Below, one piece after another: positions 32,501-47,500 of a stretch of DNA of 64,000 bases; the stretch's first letter is position 1, and every line of letters starts with the position of its first letter. Source of the stretch: Lytechinus variegatus (Eukaryota; Echinodermata; Echinoidea; Temnopleuroida; Toxopneustidae). The DNA lies in assembly GCF_018143015.1 (NCBI RefSeq), contig NC_054744.1:4051059-4115058 (forward strand), given 5' to 3'. A model generated the notes under the pieces. That model had not been told where the DNA came from and did not search any database. It saw only the letters and a list, made by a program, of their open reading frames with translations. The translations under genes were made by a program, and so were the position numbers.

Positions 32501-35500
32501 TATCAAAATTTCTATCTTTAGTTTAATCATTCTACACACAAGTAGCTAAACTTCAAATTTGATTATTTTCTTTAACTGGGATAGCGAAAAATAATTACCT
32601 CAGCTAAAAAAAAACCTTACTACGTGTATCCAGTTCTTTTTGGTTCCATATACAAATACTATTTCATGTGGTTTTGCATATTTCATTTTGCGATTCCAGT
32701 CCTACTCTAAAGAGCTTTTATTTCTTTTACCATCATGAGTGGATTTAAATGACGGTGTTTAGTCTAGATGTGCGTCTTCTCTGCATGCTTAGTATATGTT
32801 GACGTTGCTGGCCGTCCATAGTTGCGATTGATCAGATCAATCGTAACTCTTTGTAAGACTGGGCCCTGAACACATCTATCACACAAATATTCATCATAGG
32901 AACGAATAGTAGTTTTTTTTATTTTCCTTTTAGCTGACCATATATACATAATGGGCACGGGAATTCTACCACCCCCACCTCCTCGACCTAATATTTGCGC
33001 AACGCGAAAAATTCTTGCATCGATGTTTTGGGGATTTTTTCTTCTAGACTCCCCATGGCCGTGCGCAGCAGAGCTAGGGGCACGGGGGCATGTTTTAGTA
33101 ATAATAATTCGCTTTTATATAGCGTTTAATACAGTTGCCCCCACCCAAAATTTTGAAAACTTACATTTTCTACTGAATATTTTCACAAAATTAATCAAAA
33201 GTATGCATAAAATCCTTCAATTTCATTTGACGCAGTGCAAAAAATGCCCCCAAAACAAGCTCGGTCCCTTCGCTCCCTCGCTTTCATTTTTTTTTTCGAA
33301 AAGCTTACGTGTGCTGCCCGCCCAGCGAAAATTTATGCGTATGGCCATATGTCTCCGCACATCTTTTGATGACAAATTTGCGACGTCCAGGTTTTGAAAA
33401 TACGTATATGATAATACATCCATGTCGAACCCTAAATTGGTCAAATAAGCAATTTTCCGTAGATTTTCTATAAAATTACGATTTCAGCCGTTTTCATAAC
33501 TCATAAATGTTTTTGTGTCTACTGATTCAAATATTGATTTTATTATATCTCCACCGTAAAACCCACATTTGCAGCTTTTCCAAAGCCGTGTTCAAAATAT
33601 TTTCTAGCTGTGGTGTATATTCATGCATTCATTGTTTTCTTGAAAATTCACTGCGCTTCTGTTTGCATGCAAAGGACATTGTGAAAATTTTCGTCGAAAA
33701 AATATGACACTGATTGATTTCCATATGGAGTTATAGAGTTGATCAGACCAATCGTAACTCTGTAAGACGGAGCCCAGATCTGAAGGAAGGGGGGGGGGGT
33801 GCTGCGAACCCACATCTATTATGATCCCACAAAATACCCCGTCCTAGTTAGGGCTATAGGGGAAGTTCACGCTGACAAATAGCTTGCAAAATACAATACT
33901 ATTGATGAAAAATATCCATGTATATTTTAGTGAAATCCATGAAAGATTGAACAAGTTATTATAATTTGTAAGTCTTTGATAATGTGGACGTCATATACGA
34001 TCAGCAACCACATATGTATATTTTGACCCCAATTCACACACTTCAACCTCTCAAATTCATTCTATTCTGGGTTGGGACACTATTCAAAAGAGACAGTATA
34101 CTCACTTGATATTATTCATGTATAAGATTAGTAACAACATGTCCACTGAATATATGAAAAGTATGTTTCGTACAAAAGCTACTCCTTACCCTCTTAGAAA
34201 TGAAAATAACATATGTTTACCCAGACCTAGAACCAATAGTTGTAAAAGATCTTTCTCTTACCGAGCTGCCTCTGAATTCAACAGAATCCCTTTGTACGTG
34301 CGTAATGTCACCACTTTTAATTCTTTTAAAAATACATTTTTGAAATATATCTGTGCTAAATGAAACTAAATCACTGATTTGTACCGGGGGAGGGTGGGGG
34401 GGGGGGGGGTAAGTGTAGGTTATATGTTTTATTTTTTCTTTTTTTTAATGATTTCACTTTTATGTCTGAAGGTCAACTTCCTTTTCATTATGGTAATCAT
34501 AATATTGCAAGTAACCTGCTCCATGGAAGACCAGCAACAATGCATTATTGCAGCTGAAAATGGATTACCAGCCGTATAATTAAGTTTATTGCCTTACCTT
34601 TTTATTCTTGTATTTAACATTGACCTCATCATCTCTTGTTATGTGTATATGTACTTTGTATTTGTAATTTTATATACGGAAATAAAACAAACATTATAAT
34701 TCATGAATTCCACTAAAACAAAACCTCTATTTCACACGGCAATGGAAAATTATGATATTTTATCATTCAGATAATAAAATACATTAGAAATAGTGAGTGG
34801 ATGGGTTCATCGGTTCCCTCATTTGCATACTAGCCAGGATAACTGTTTTGCGAAATCAGTTTTTATTCAAATCAATTTATTGTTGGGATTCATGATTTGT
34901 TTCTTTCAGTTTCTTTCAGGAGTCTGAAATGATTTGTATGTTGATATACTAAAGGTACAATGAAACCGTGTTCATTTTTTATCTTTACATTTCTTCCCTT
35001 TTAACATGATATGGGGAAGCTGATTTAAAGGTGACATCACAAATAAACAAAAATTGTAATAACTTTTTAAAACCTAGATAGATTTTGTTTAAATCTTCAC
35101 AATACTTATCGTCTTTTATCTGTTATTTTAGATTAAGATTTATTTATTACTGTTCAACAAAGTTAAAAAAAATAATCGAAGTTACAGTACATGATCACAA
35201 TAATACAGACAAATCAAGGACATTCATATTGAAGTTACAATAACTGACCTGCCCAGAAACGCAAAGCTTGTATAAGAACCAAGAACCAAGGCCTTAACTT
35301 AGTTTATTTTTCAGAAAATATTCGTCAGTGTTGAACTGTTCCTTCAAGAGGCACACTGTCAAATTTTCTGGGGCATGGAGTGTTATAAGCTATAGCTCAC
35401 CTGCATCCAGTGGTTATTATTAGTATCAGCCGGTGACCAGGCTCCACAGAGTATGGTACCATTTTCTAGCTCTTCACTGCCTGTAGATAAACGCACCCTT

Positions 35501-38500
35501 TGTGGTGGACAGCTATAATGAATACCATCATGATTCCAATATCTATGCCAAAAACTTGAAGCCTTTAAACTTGAATCAGGAATAAATCCATTCTCAACGC
35601 CCAAGGGGTAATCGAAGTCACCTGGCATGTCTGGTGGAAATAAGAACGAACCTACTTTAGCATGCGGTTATGAAATTAATTTTATCAGTGTAGAAAACTA
35701 ATAAGAAAATAATTAATGACTAAGACTTAGTAGTAACCGCTATACTCTCAAACTTCCCAGATGAACTATATAGATAATCAGATCCTTTACATTTCAGTCT
35801 CCTGGTGAAATTCCCAATGTCTTGACTACAAGGGGAGTGGATGTATTGGTGTAAAATGACCCTAAGAAATATTAGGCTATAAACGGGGATATTTCATTTT
35901 GCAGATTAAAGTTGAGATTGCTGATATGATTTTACGGCCATTCAGAAGTGATTAAGGTCGGGACGCCAGGCTGAGAATGATATGATTTGAATAGGTAAAG
36001 AACAAGGCGGTTCACGAGTCTCGCCTGACTACGTGATCAATAAGATATGCACTACATAATAATTAAAATATAACTCTCCTAGATGAAAATTTTGAATCAA
36101 ATTATTGGTACTATTTGATTACAAAAAACCCCAAAGATCAAAGGAGTACTCCAAGATGACAAATCTAGATTGAACTGATAAATTAAGAACAGACAAGACA
36201 CTCTAAATTCGCCAAGAATTATACAAGAAAATAAGAAGACGTGACATTTTAATAAACTATACACAACAAAAAAGTAAGTCCCCCTTAAACAAACATCAAT
36301 AATTTCCGAACCAACGCGAGTTTTTAATATATATTTTTACAATGAGCGTGTTTATAAGCTACCCTCTGAATAAATGTCATGGACGTATTTTATGGCATGC
36401 TTCAGCGAGCACCCCTAGATGTCAAATTGTCACTTTTCAAAAGTCACAAGCCAAATATCATGATTTTGATTCCACTTTATTGGAACGAATTCCACATTCT
36501 CATCATGAAAAATAGTCAGAAGACTTGTTGTCAGATCTTGGGACTGAAATTCCCAGTCTGGTAATAGATTTGGTTCTGTTTGAAATGAACGTAGTTACCA
36601 CTTGCACTAATCACACAATCATTCAATATCTATAAGTAACATAAATTTAATTCAGAGCGACCAGCTCTATAAATGTACATATAGTTAAAGAAATTGAATA
36701 ATCAGAATTAGATCATGAATCACATGCATATCAACATAACATCAAACTGTATTCAGCAGTTAACATCAGCATGAATTAACCTATACTGAATATGTTGCAA
36801 TATGTATCTAATGAGAGTGATTTATTTATATTTAATCAAGGCCTAATAATTTGGCATCCAAACGTGACAATATTTTTGGTTATTAATTCCACCAATTAAG
36901 TTTCATCAAAAGAGGGTTTATACTTGGATGAATACATACACTGGACCGTAGTATATCTAATCTGGTTATAATTTATATTGTTCAGAATAAGGACCCCTTC
37001 GACATCGTCAATGACTATCGTTGGTCCGATGAATATAGTCGTCTAAGAGCGAGCTGCGGTGGCTTCGACGACGCGAAGTAAAGCGAGCGAACTCTCGACG
37101 AAAAGCCAGTCCAGATTCGCGGACGAAATGATGAGGGCTGAGAGCCACAGTACGAAGATTGCTACGATGAATCACAAGTCACGAACTCTGAGTTCAAGGA
37201 TGAAGTACGAGCCCAGCTCGTCCAGTTCTTTGGAACAGTCGTGCCTGGTGAGATGAGGGCAGATGTGGTGGCTTTACCTGGCCTGTGCTGCCTGGATCCA
37301 GCCTGCCAACGATGGGGATTAAGACTCCGCTGTGCCTGCACTACACAGCCTGCAACATACACCCAAAGTAATGGCCTACGAGAACCACACCCTCACACTC
37401 CGAGTTAAGACCAAATGTGGAAGGGTCTTCCTCTCCCGAGAATCAAACGATTTCTGATTTGCTTTTACTCAAACACCACTCCATCTTGACTCTCACAAAG
37501 ACAAAGTCATTAACATTCTCAATATTCCTCTGCTTTACTCTTCCACGCTGAACATATCCAATTAAAACTACTTAACTATCCAAGCTTTAATTTCACCTAT
37601 TCAAAACTCCCATCTCAAACATTCTCAACAATCTTTTCCTCTCATACATAAAAACAAACATCTATAGAATTTTAGAGACCCATTGAACTTAACAAAATAT
37701 ATCAAGTTAAATGACCCAATGCTCATGACCTAAGCTTGTCAAGAAGTCAAAGTAAAATTCTAATCCTTACACCCCAGCGGGTTTGATCACTTACTTAAAG
37801 ATACAGTTGATTGACTCTGGGACTTTGACAAGAGTCAACCACCCAAATTCCTTTTATTATATACAAGCTGAATGGTTACTAGGGGTTAACACTAAATAGA
37901 CTTACAGTCGCATTGTGACATATCTCCCCTTCCTTCAAGAAATTTCTATAATTTTTGGAGTGAGTTTCTCCGAACCTGGAAGGAAAATCAAACAATTAAT
38001 ATATATATATACAAATATAAATGTATTTACAAGAAAACCAAAAACACTCATCCTGGTTTCTGCTTCATGTAGAATCATTATCCGGTATCCTACTTAGGTA
38101 GTCTGCACCGACATTCTCTACACTTTTGATCGCTGTGATGGTGAACCGGAACGGCTGTAGTAGCAGAGCCCATCTCAGGATCCTTGCGTTTGCCACCTTC
38201 GACTTGGCAATACATTTCAGAGGTTGGTGATCCGTTTCTAGGTGGAAGTGCTTGCCATAGAGATACGGTTCAAACTTCAGAACTCCCCATACAACCGCTA
38301 AGCACTCACGTTCCATGACTGAGTAGCCTTGCTCTCTTGGAAGTAGCTTCTTGCTGGCATAGGCGATCGGAAACTTCTTACCTTCTGTTTCCTGAAGCAA
38401 GATTGCCCCGAGGCCATTATCTGAAGCATCGGTCCTCAAGATGAAAGGGTGATCTAGGTCTGGAAGATGGAGGATGGGTTCTCTAGCGAGCTTCGTCTTC

Positions 38501-41500
38501 AAGGTATTGAAGGCTGCCTCTTCTGCATCTCCCCATTTCACGAGAAGTGGTTCCCCCTTCTTCGTTCGATCAGTCAAGGGTACTGCTATGGCTGCAAAAT
38601 TCGGAATGAATCGCCTGTAATAACCTACAAGACCTAGAAAGGATCGAAGTTGCTTTTTGGTCTTCGGTCTTTGAGCTTCTTGCACTGCTTTGACTTTGTC
38701 TTGCACTGGCCGAAGCTCTCGTTGACCCACTCGATGACCAAGAAATTCGATACTTACACATCCGATTGTACACTTCGTTGGTCTGGCCGTCAAGTTGGCC
38801 TTCTTCAGTCTCTCGAATACCTCCCGGAGGGTATCCAAATGTTCCTCAAAACTTACCGTGTGAATCAAAATATCATCAATGAAGTTGTCTACATACTTCA
38901 ATCCACGGAGTAGATCTCTCATAATCCGACTAAAACTTGCTGGAGCATTAACTAGCCCAAAAGGCATGCTTCGAAATTGGTACAAACCTTCTGGTGTCAC
39001 AAATGCCGTCAACTCCTTGGCTTCTTCTGTTAGGGGTACCTGCCAATAACCTTTGGTTAAATCAATTTTAGTGAAATACTTGGCCCTAGACAATTTAGCA
39101 AATATTTCTTCCTGATCGGGAATTGGTTCTGCATCAGTTATGGTGACTTGGTTTAATTTGCGATAATCACAACAAAACCTAATAGACCCATCTTTCTTTT
39201 TTACCATAACAACAGGGGATGCGTAAGGGGAATTGGACGGTTCCACTATCCCTAAATCCATCATCTTTTGAACCTCTTCGTTCACCTTACCTCGCAGAGC
39301 ATGTGGCAATGGATACGGCTTACTCTTAATGGGCTCCTTAGTGACAAGTTTAATGTCGTGTTTACCTAGGTTTGTCGATCCCGGCATATCTGTCAAGACT
39401 TCTTCATACTCATGTAAAAGAGAGTTGACTTTCTCTTGCTGGTCATCATCCAGTTGTGGACTGATTTGCACATCGTTGAGTGATTCTGTAGGGTTAAGAT
39501 TAGGGAGATGAAGAATGTCTTTTCTTACCGAAGGGTCCACATCTTCACTCTCTCCTTCACAATCCTGGGATACGTCCTCGTCCACTACAGAGACACAAAC
39601 AACATCAAACACTCCCGCACTTACCTCTTCTCTCCTGTAATATTTCTTCAGAAGGTTTGCGTGAAATGTCTTCGTCTTCCCGTCCAAATCGATTTTGTAG
39701 TCGAGAGGTCCTACCTTCTGCACCACCTTGAAAGGTCCTTTCCAGTGCATCAAGAACTTGTTGTTGTCGCTTGGAAGTAGAAGAAGAACTTCGTCGTCGA
39801 CTTCAAATTTTCGCTCCTTGGCTTTCTTGTTGTACTGTCTTCTGTATGTCTCTGCTGATTTGCTGAGATTCTGCTGGGCAAGTTGACACGTCGACTCCAG
39901 CCTCTCCTTCAGATCCAGTACGTATTGGTAAGTAGTCTTGGTATCTGGCTCGTCAACCTCACCCGTCCAGAGCTCTTGAAGAATAGCAAGAGGGCCTCGA
40001 ACTGCTCTCCCATACAGGAGTTCAAAGGGTGAGAAGCCTGTGCTCTCCTGCACTGAATCTCTGTAAGCAAACAAGAGGGGGTTAAGATACCTTTCCCAAT
40101 CCTTGGGTCTTTCTTCACACATTTTGCGGAGCATGGACTTCAAGGTACCATTGAAGCGTTCAACTAGCCCATTGCAAGCAGGATGATAGGGTGTAGTAGT
40201 CATCTGCCGGATGGAGAGTAGACGACTCACTTCCTTCATCAGCTCTGATGTGAATTGGCTGCCACGGTCTGTCAACACCTCTCGTGGTATCCCTACCCTG
40301 GAGTAGATGTCCATCAGTGCCTCCGCAACCGTCTGTGCGTCAATACGGCGAAGCGCTACTGCTTCTGGGTAACGAGTAGCATAATCTACAACAGTTAGTA
40401 TGAATCGGTTACCTTTACCACTAGCCGGCTCTATCGGTCCAACCAAGTCCATCGCCACACGTCTGAAAGGTTCATCGATGAGAGGGGTTGATCCCAGAGG
40501 TACCTTCGTGACCTTTCCCTTCGGCGAAGTACGTTGACATGGCCCACATGACCGACAATACCGGACTACATCTGCATGCATACCTGGCCAGAAGAAATGC
40601 ATCAAGATCTTTTCACAGGTCTTATTCCCTAGATGACCACCTAGAATCGACTCATGAGCCAGTTTTAAGACTTGATTTCTGAACTTGGTGGGCACGACAA
40701 CTTGTAACAGAACATCTGACCCTGGGGTTGCATCCATGTATTCCCTATAGAGTACATCCTTCTTAAAGAAAAAGCAAGATGAATTTCCACCCTTACTTAT
40801 CTTCTTTTCTCCTTTCTCAGCGGCTTTCCTAGAGGCATCCAACGAGCTGTCTTCCTTCTGGGCCTGGATGAGATTATCCACTGACACCATGTCTTCTAGT
40901 GGCTTGGTTACAGGAAGAGGGGGCCTTGTCCGTCCCGCCTGCCGCTTCTGCCCTCTTGTCTCCACTGCACTGCCTTGATGATCTCCTGGCGTCCAGTCTC
41001 CGTCTGGATCAGCTGGTTGCCTCGCTCCAGGAATATTACCTAATACAAGATCATAAACAGGGGTTGGTACACATAGAGCTTCTACCTTACCCTTGAAGTA
41101 TGGAGTATCTATGTCGATTTTGGCACGTCGGAAGTTTCTCAGCGTCCGGTCGACGAGCAAACACGTCAGCCTATCTCCAAAGAACTGCTCTTCACGCACC
41201 AACTCATATCGGACGATGACTGTTGTGCAACCACTGTCGCGAAGAACATCCACGGGCTTCCCATTCACCAATCCATCGACGACTGGCATCTCCACTTCTG
41301 ATCCACTCGCCACTGCCGATAGTACCGGTAGAGTGTCACCAGATGCCAACTTCACTCCGCTTCCATCTTCTGTGAGATTCTCCTGCACGATTAGACTCAA
41401 ACTCTTGCTGCAGCATCATCTCCAGCTGATGTGTCTTCTGCTGACCTGCCTGCGACAACACTGGCTCCCATCTCTCGACGACCTTTCTTGTTTGGACAAT

Positions 41501-44500
41501 TAAAAGAGATATGTCCAAATTTATTACAATTGAAACACTTCTTGTCATCAAATTTGGACTTACCCGGTTTTTCAACCTTAGTGTGACTAATTGCATTGTT
41601 ATTACTCTTATTCACATTAGGATTTACATTTTTAGAACTGGACTGATGGGCTTTATTCATTCTCCTTATTCTCATATCTGCATGGGCTTCATTGAATTGA
41701 TCAGCTAGGGAGGGGAGGGGCGGAATACTAGGCTTATGTGAATGCCCTGCACGTGAAACATTTTCTGTCCCATTATTTTTCCTTAACTCTTCAAGTTTAA
41801 TCCGTTTATCTAATAACTCTGATTCTTTTTTCCTAGCTTCATCCCGTTGAGCTATTATATAAGATTCTGCCTTCCTAGCTTCAATCTCGGCATTCCTAGC
41901 TTCAATCTCAGCATTCCTAGCTGCAACCTCAGCACTCCTTGCTGCTGCTCTTTCATCTCTAGCTTCTCGCACACATCCATCAACATATGCTCTCAATTTA
42001 TCACCCTCTAAACCAAACTTCTCTCCTTGTGCAATGAACTTGTCTCTCTCCATACTGTAGGCCACTCCACAGGTTTAGTTACAAACTTACCATATGCAGA
42101 CAGTTTACGCAGCGCAATGTAGTCCTGATGCACACAGCACTGGCACGTACAGGCGTACACGCAGTAAAGCCTCCTTGCCCTGACCTCCACATGCACCACT
42201 GTCTTCTACAACCTTGGACCTACAACAAACTTTGTAAAAACAACCAAATGGAAAAGAGATCAAAATATCATTATCAGATCTACATACAAGTATAATTACA
42301 ATCAATAACAATCATTTCATTATTAACCTAACCTATCAAATGGACAAGAGGGTCCCTTCGTGGTCGCCAAAATGTCAGATCTTGGGACTGAAATTCCCAG
42401 TCTGGTAATAGATTTGGTTCTGTTTGAAATGAACGTAGTTACCACTTGCAATAATCACACAATCATTCAATATCTATAAGTAACATAAATTTAATTCAGA
42501 GCGACCAGCTCTATAAATGTACCTATAGTTAAAGAAATTGAATAATCAGAATTAGATCATGAATCACATGCATATCAACATAACATCAAACTGTATTCAG
42601 CAGTTAACATCAGCATGAATTAACCTATACTGAATATGTTGCAATATGTATCTAATGAGAGTGATTTATTTATACTTAATCAAGGCCTAATAATTTGGCA
42701 TCCAAACGTGACAATATTTTTGGTTATTAATTCCACCAATTAAGTTTCATCAAAAGAGGGTTTATACTTGGATGAATACATACACTGGACCGTAGTATAT
42801 CTAATCTGGTTATAATTTATATTGTTCAGAATAACACTAAATAGACTTACAGTCGCATTGTGACACTTGTAAAAGGTACTTTCTAAAAGACGATACAACT
42901 TTTTAAAACTAAATTTCACGGTTGAATAATTACAAGTCCAAATTCGCTATAATTGGATTTTTTTTTTACACATTTATATTGATAAAAATGATCGAATCTG
43001 ATGACAGTTATTTTTGGGAAGAGTATCTTCAACGATATATATCGTTTCACGGTTCAATGAACATTTATTGAAAACAAAAAATGCGATTTTTCAAAATCAT
43101 ATTCAAGTGTTGTTTCATTTTGGTAACTGAAAATTATCTTTTCTCAACTTTTTTGTTACATTCATGACCGATTAACATGGTTCAATGATTCAAAGGCGTT
43201 CAATTAAACATTCACGCTTGAATGAACATGTAGAATGTGATTAGCTCTTGTTTACGTTATTCGAAAAAATGCAGTTGCTAACTATGGATATCTGTCACAA
43301 ACTTCCTTGCATAGTTCATTTGATTTGATTTTTATGAAAATCCCGATGTCTAATGCATCAGTGAGCACACAATTTAAACAAAACTATGCAAATGAGAAGA
43401 AAGTTCAAGGCCTTGGCCCCACTCTGTACCGTATCGATTGGTTACGTTGGTGTGCGCGCCTTTTGGAAAGTGTTACTCTCAAGCCATGTGCGAAGTTTCA
43501 TGAAATAACTGTTGGCAAAAGTAACAAAAACGGTCCATTAAACAAACCCTCATTTCACTTTTGCTAAAATTTTGACTTCTTCTCTCATAGACATTGTGGA
43601 CACTATGGGTGTGTGTGTTTATAAGAATAATTAACCCCTGATTCAATATGGTGCAACTTTTATTCATGGCTGTCTTTAGCGATGCCACTTGGCAGTAAAA
43701 TTTCTCAACCTATGGGCAGAATTCTGTGCAAAAATGAAATAGATTTATTTATGCAGGGGCCGCGGAACGGTTTTCAAAGTGGACTGAGCCAAAAGTGTGT
43801 GTGGGGGGGGGTGTTGCACCCACAAATGTAATAACGCCCACAAATGTAATAACGCCCACAAATGTAATAACGCCCACAAATGTAATAACACTTTACCCAC
43901 AAATGTAATAACGCCCACAAATGTAATAACACTTTACCCACAAATGTAATAATTTCACCCACAAATGTAATAATGCACTTTACCCACAAATGTAATAATT
44001 TTTGATCGCCCACAAATGTAATAATGACTTTACCCACAAATGTAATAAATTTGAAGGGATTTTTGGCAAATCCGTTCTGAACTAAAATCGTATAGTAATG
44101 CGTTCATATAGCACAAAAGTGCAAAGTCTCTTTTCCTGACCCGGTTAATTAACAAATTATACTATAAATCCAAAGTCTTTATTCCAGACCCGGTTGTTTC
44201 AAAAATAATAATATGAGCCCAAAGTCTTTATTCCAGACCCGGTTGTTTAAAAAATTATAATATAAGTACAAAGTCTTTATTCCAGACCCGGTTGTTTAAG
44301 AAATAATCATATGAGCCTAAAGTCTTTATTCCAGACCCGATTGTTTCAAAAATGATAATATAAGTCCAAAGTCGTTTCTCCAGACCCGGTTGTTTAAAAA
44401 ATTATAATATAAATCCAAAGTCTTTTTCCAGACCCTGTTGTTTCAAAAATTATAATATAAATCCAAAGTCTTTATTCCAGACCCGGTTGTTTAAAAAATA

Positions 44501-47500
44501 ATGATATAAGTCCAAAGTCTTTATTCCAGACCCGATTGTTTAAAAAATGATAATATAAGTACAAAGTCTTTATTCCAGACCCGATTGTTTCAAAAATTAT
44601 AATATAAGTCCAAAGTCGTTTCTCCAGACCCGGTTGTTTAAAAAATTATAATATAGATCCAAAGTCTTTTTCCAGACCCTGTTGTTTCAAAAATTATAAT
44701 ATAAATCCAAAGTCTTTATTCCAGACCCGGTTGTTTAAAAAATAATAATATAAGTCCAAAGTCTTTATTCCAGACCCGATTGTTTCAAAAATGATAATAT
44801 AAGTACAAAGTCTTTATTCCAGACCTGGTTGTTTAAGAAATAATCATGTGAGCCTAAAGTCTTTATTCCAGACCCGATTGTTTCAAAAATGATAATATAA
44901 GTCCAAAGTCGTTTCTCCAGACCCGGTTGTTTAAAAAATTATAATATAATCCAAAGTCTTTTTCCAGACCCTGTTGTTTCAAAAATTATGATATAAATCC
45001 AAAGTCTTTATTCCAGACCCGGTTGTTTAAAAAATAATAATATAAGTCCAAAGTCTTTATTCCAGACCCGATTGTTTCAAAAATGATAATATAAGTCCAA
45101 AGTCTTTTCTCCAGACCCGGTTGTTTAAAAAATAATAATATAAATCCAAAGTCTTTATTCCAGACCCGGTTGTTCAAAAGATAATAATATATGTCCAAAG
45201 ACCCGATTGTTTCAAATATTATGATATAAGTCCAAACTAAGATACGATAATGATGTTCCGGTGGAATAAAAATGAGAATCGAGCCTAGTCTTCTCTCCAG
45301 ACCCAGTTAATTAAAACTGGTGGAATCAAAGTCTTTGTTGTCGTTTTAAATTATACTGAACGTATTGTGAATATACGCGCTATGAGTAAACTGAGAATCA
45401 AGCATAGTCTTTTCTCCAGACCCGGTTATTTAAAACTAAAAACTAAAACCCTATAGTAATGCCTTCATATAGCACAAAAGTCCAAAGTCTTTTTCCAGAC
45501 GCAGTAGTTTCAAAAATTATAATGTAAGTCCAAAGTCTTTTTTCCAGACCCAGTTATTTCAAAAATTATAATATAAGTCCAAACTAAGATACCATAATGA
45601 TATTCCAGTGGAAAAAGGAAAATCGAGCTTAGCCTTTTCTCCAAACCCTGTTATTCAAAAATTGTAAATAACAATACAACAACAACAAAAACCGTATAAA
45701 GACCCCATAATGTTATTAATGCTGGATAACATGGACATATAGCGTAGTCTTTCAGCCAGACCCAGTCATTTGTTTTTCAAAATAAGGCTAAGAGTAAAAA
45801 TATAAATAACTCCAAATCTAATACCAAGCAATCATTGAACCTAAGAACATGTTTTTAAAAAGAGGTTTAGAATGTTGTCTTTATTCCAGACCTAATTATT
45901 ACAAAAATTACGAAAAAAATCTAACATAAGACCCTATCATATTCTCTTGGAATAACATGAGTTGTAAAACGTACTCTTTCCTCCAGACCAGGTTATCTAA
46001 GAAATGAATTAAAAAAGAAAATCAAATCTAAAACCAGTTTTCAAAAGTTACACCCAGTAAAAAAATATGTCTGTACCTCACACCCAGATTCTTTTGTATA
46101 ATAATACTAAGACCCCTACAAAACATTGTAATTATGCATTTGCAAAGAAAACGTCCATTTTCCAGACTTGGTTATTATTTAAAAATAAAATTGTCTAAAA
46201 CAAATACCCAATAATCTAACTACTGTGGAATAACATGGAGATCGATTGTAGACTTTTCTCCAGACACAATTATTTCAAGAATAAAAAACAATAAAACCCA
46301 ACCCCCAACAACGAATCTAAGAACCAACAATCCTCCAAATTAAGACCAAGTACAAAAGCACATGTTTAGAGCGTTGTCTCTATTCCAGACCCAGTCATTT
46401 AGAAATTAATTCAAACAATCTTAAAAACATAAGACTTTGTCATATTCTTATTCCTGTTGAATAACATTATTATTATGCTTAGACCTTCGTCTAGACCCAG
46501 CTATTTATAAGATAAATAAATATTGAAAAAAAATTAAAGCTAAGACCAATCTTTAAAATTAAACCCAGTTAAATGCTTGGGTTTAGAGAGTTGTCTTTAC
46601 CCCACATCCAGTTCTCTTAAAATACAAATTAAGCAAAAGATTAATCTAAAAACTTAGACACCAGCATCTCCCAAACTATAAAACCCTGTGATAAGGCATA
46701 CCGTAAGTTGGTATACAACTTGTTTTTGTTTGATGGAAGTGAAATAAATAAAATTGAATTGAATTGAATACCACAAAAACGTCAAATTAATAAAAGGCGT
46801 AAATATTCAGATCTGAATGGTACGCGCCTTAAAGACCCAAAATAACAACAACAACAACGTTATTCTACATCAATGATATTGTGGCGTCTTGGTTAATATT
46901 GTTTGTCTGTTTTTATCGTTTCTAATAATTTCCTATTTTGAAATAACTGCATGGGTCTAGAGCAAAGACTACACCATATTTAAAGACTGGGCGTTGTGGC
47001 GTGCGCCTGTAATCCAAGCTGTGGGGAAGTTACAAATTGATGCAGAGGGTCGAGGTTCGAGCCCTGGTCACGTCTTTCGGATGGTGACGTTAAAGGTCGG
47101 TCCCAGACGTAAATAATCATATCTGATTGATACACGTCTGACAAAACTCAAATACACACACACACACACACACACACACACTGGTCGTTGTTGCGTGCGC
47201 CTGTAATCCAAGCTATGTGGGGAAGTTACAAATTGATGCAGAGGTTCGAGGTTCGAGCCCTGGTCACGTCTTTCGGATGGTGACGTTAAAGGTCGGTCCC
47301 AGACGTAAATAATCATATCTGATTTAGACACGTCTGACAAAACTCAAACACACACACACACGTTTGCCCCATGGAAAGATTAAACCTCAAAATGTTGATG
47401 GACCTGAATCCACCGACGGGACAGCCTAACTCCGTAACTCTGGTACGGGTGTGGGAGGGGCCCTTCTTTCTTTGCCTGTCTCTCTTTCAGTCATTTCAAA

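Larger units (their letters stand above)
36529..42865 (-). mobile_element. Gmr1-type Ty3/gypsy LTR retrotransposon, nearly whole, young
   Basis: LTRs (36529-37920 with a nested insertion; 42373-42865, 493 bp) start TGTCAG and end TGTGACA. The flanks CTTGT (36524-36528 and 42866-42870) are a 5-bp target duplication. The coding strand is minus. Next to the 5' LTR is a primer-binding-like TGGCGACCACGAAGGGACC, and next to the 3' LTR a purine tract GAAGGAAGGGGAGATA. Apart from the insertion, the LTRs differ at only about 3 positions, so the copy is recent. gag and pol frames overlap slightly. The pol order is protease, integrase, reverse transcriptase, RNase H, the arrangement known as Gmr1. It is inserted in intron 8 of the mosaic lectin gene, on the same strand. 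Confidence 0.92.

Noticed and set aside
37059-37362. Small proteins in the insertion within the 3' LTR
   Set aside because: Short overlapping frames on both strands without family features; the insert stays unclassified.
43307-43567. 86-codon open frame
   Set aside because: No recognisable domain, no splice context, and AT-rich repeat-like surroundings.
43817-44048. CRISPR-like array of short repeats and spacers
   Set aside because: The spacers are few, recurring and mirrored on the other arm, the setting is an animal intron, and no cas genes are present. It is the outer arm of a foldback element.
44986-45198. Repetitive membrane-like protein (also 51336-51596)
   Set aside because: Open frame across the 50-bp satellite units of the giant element.
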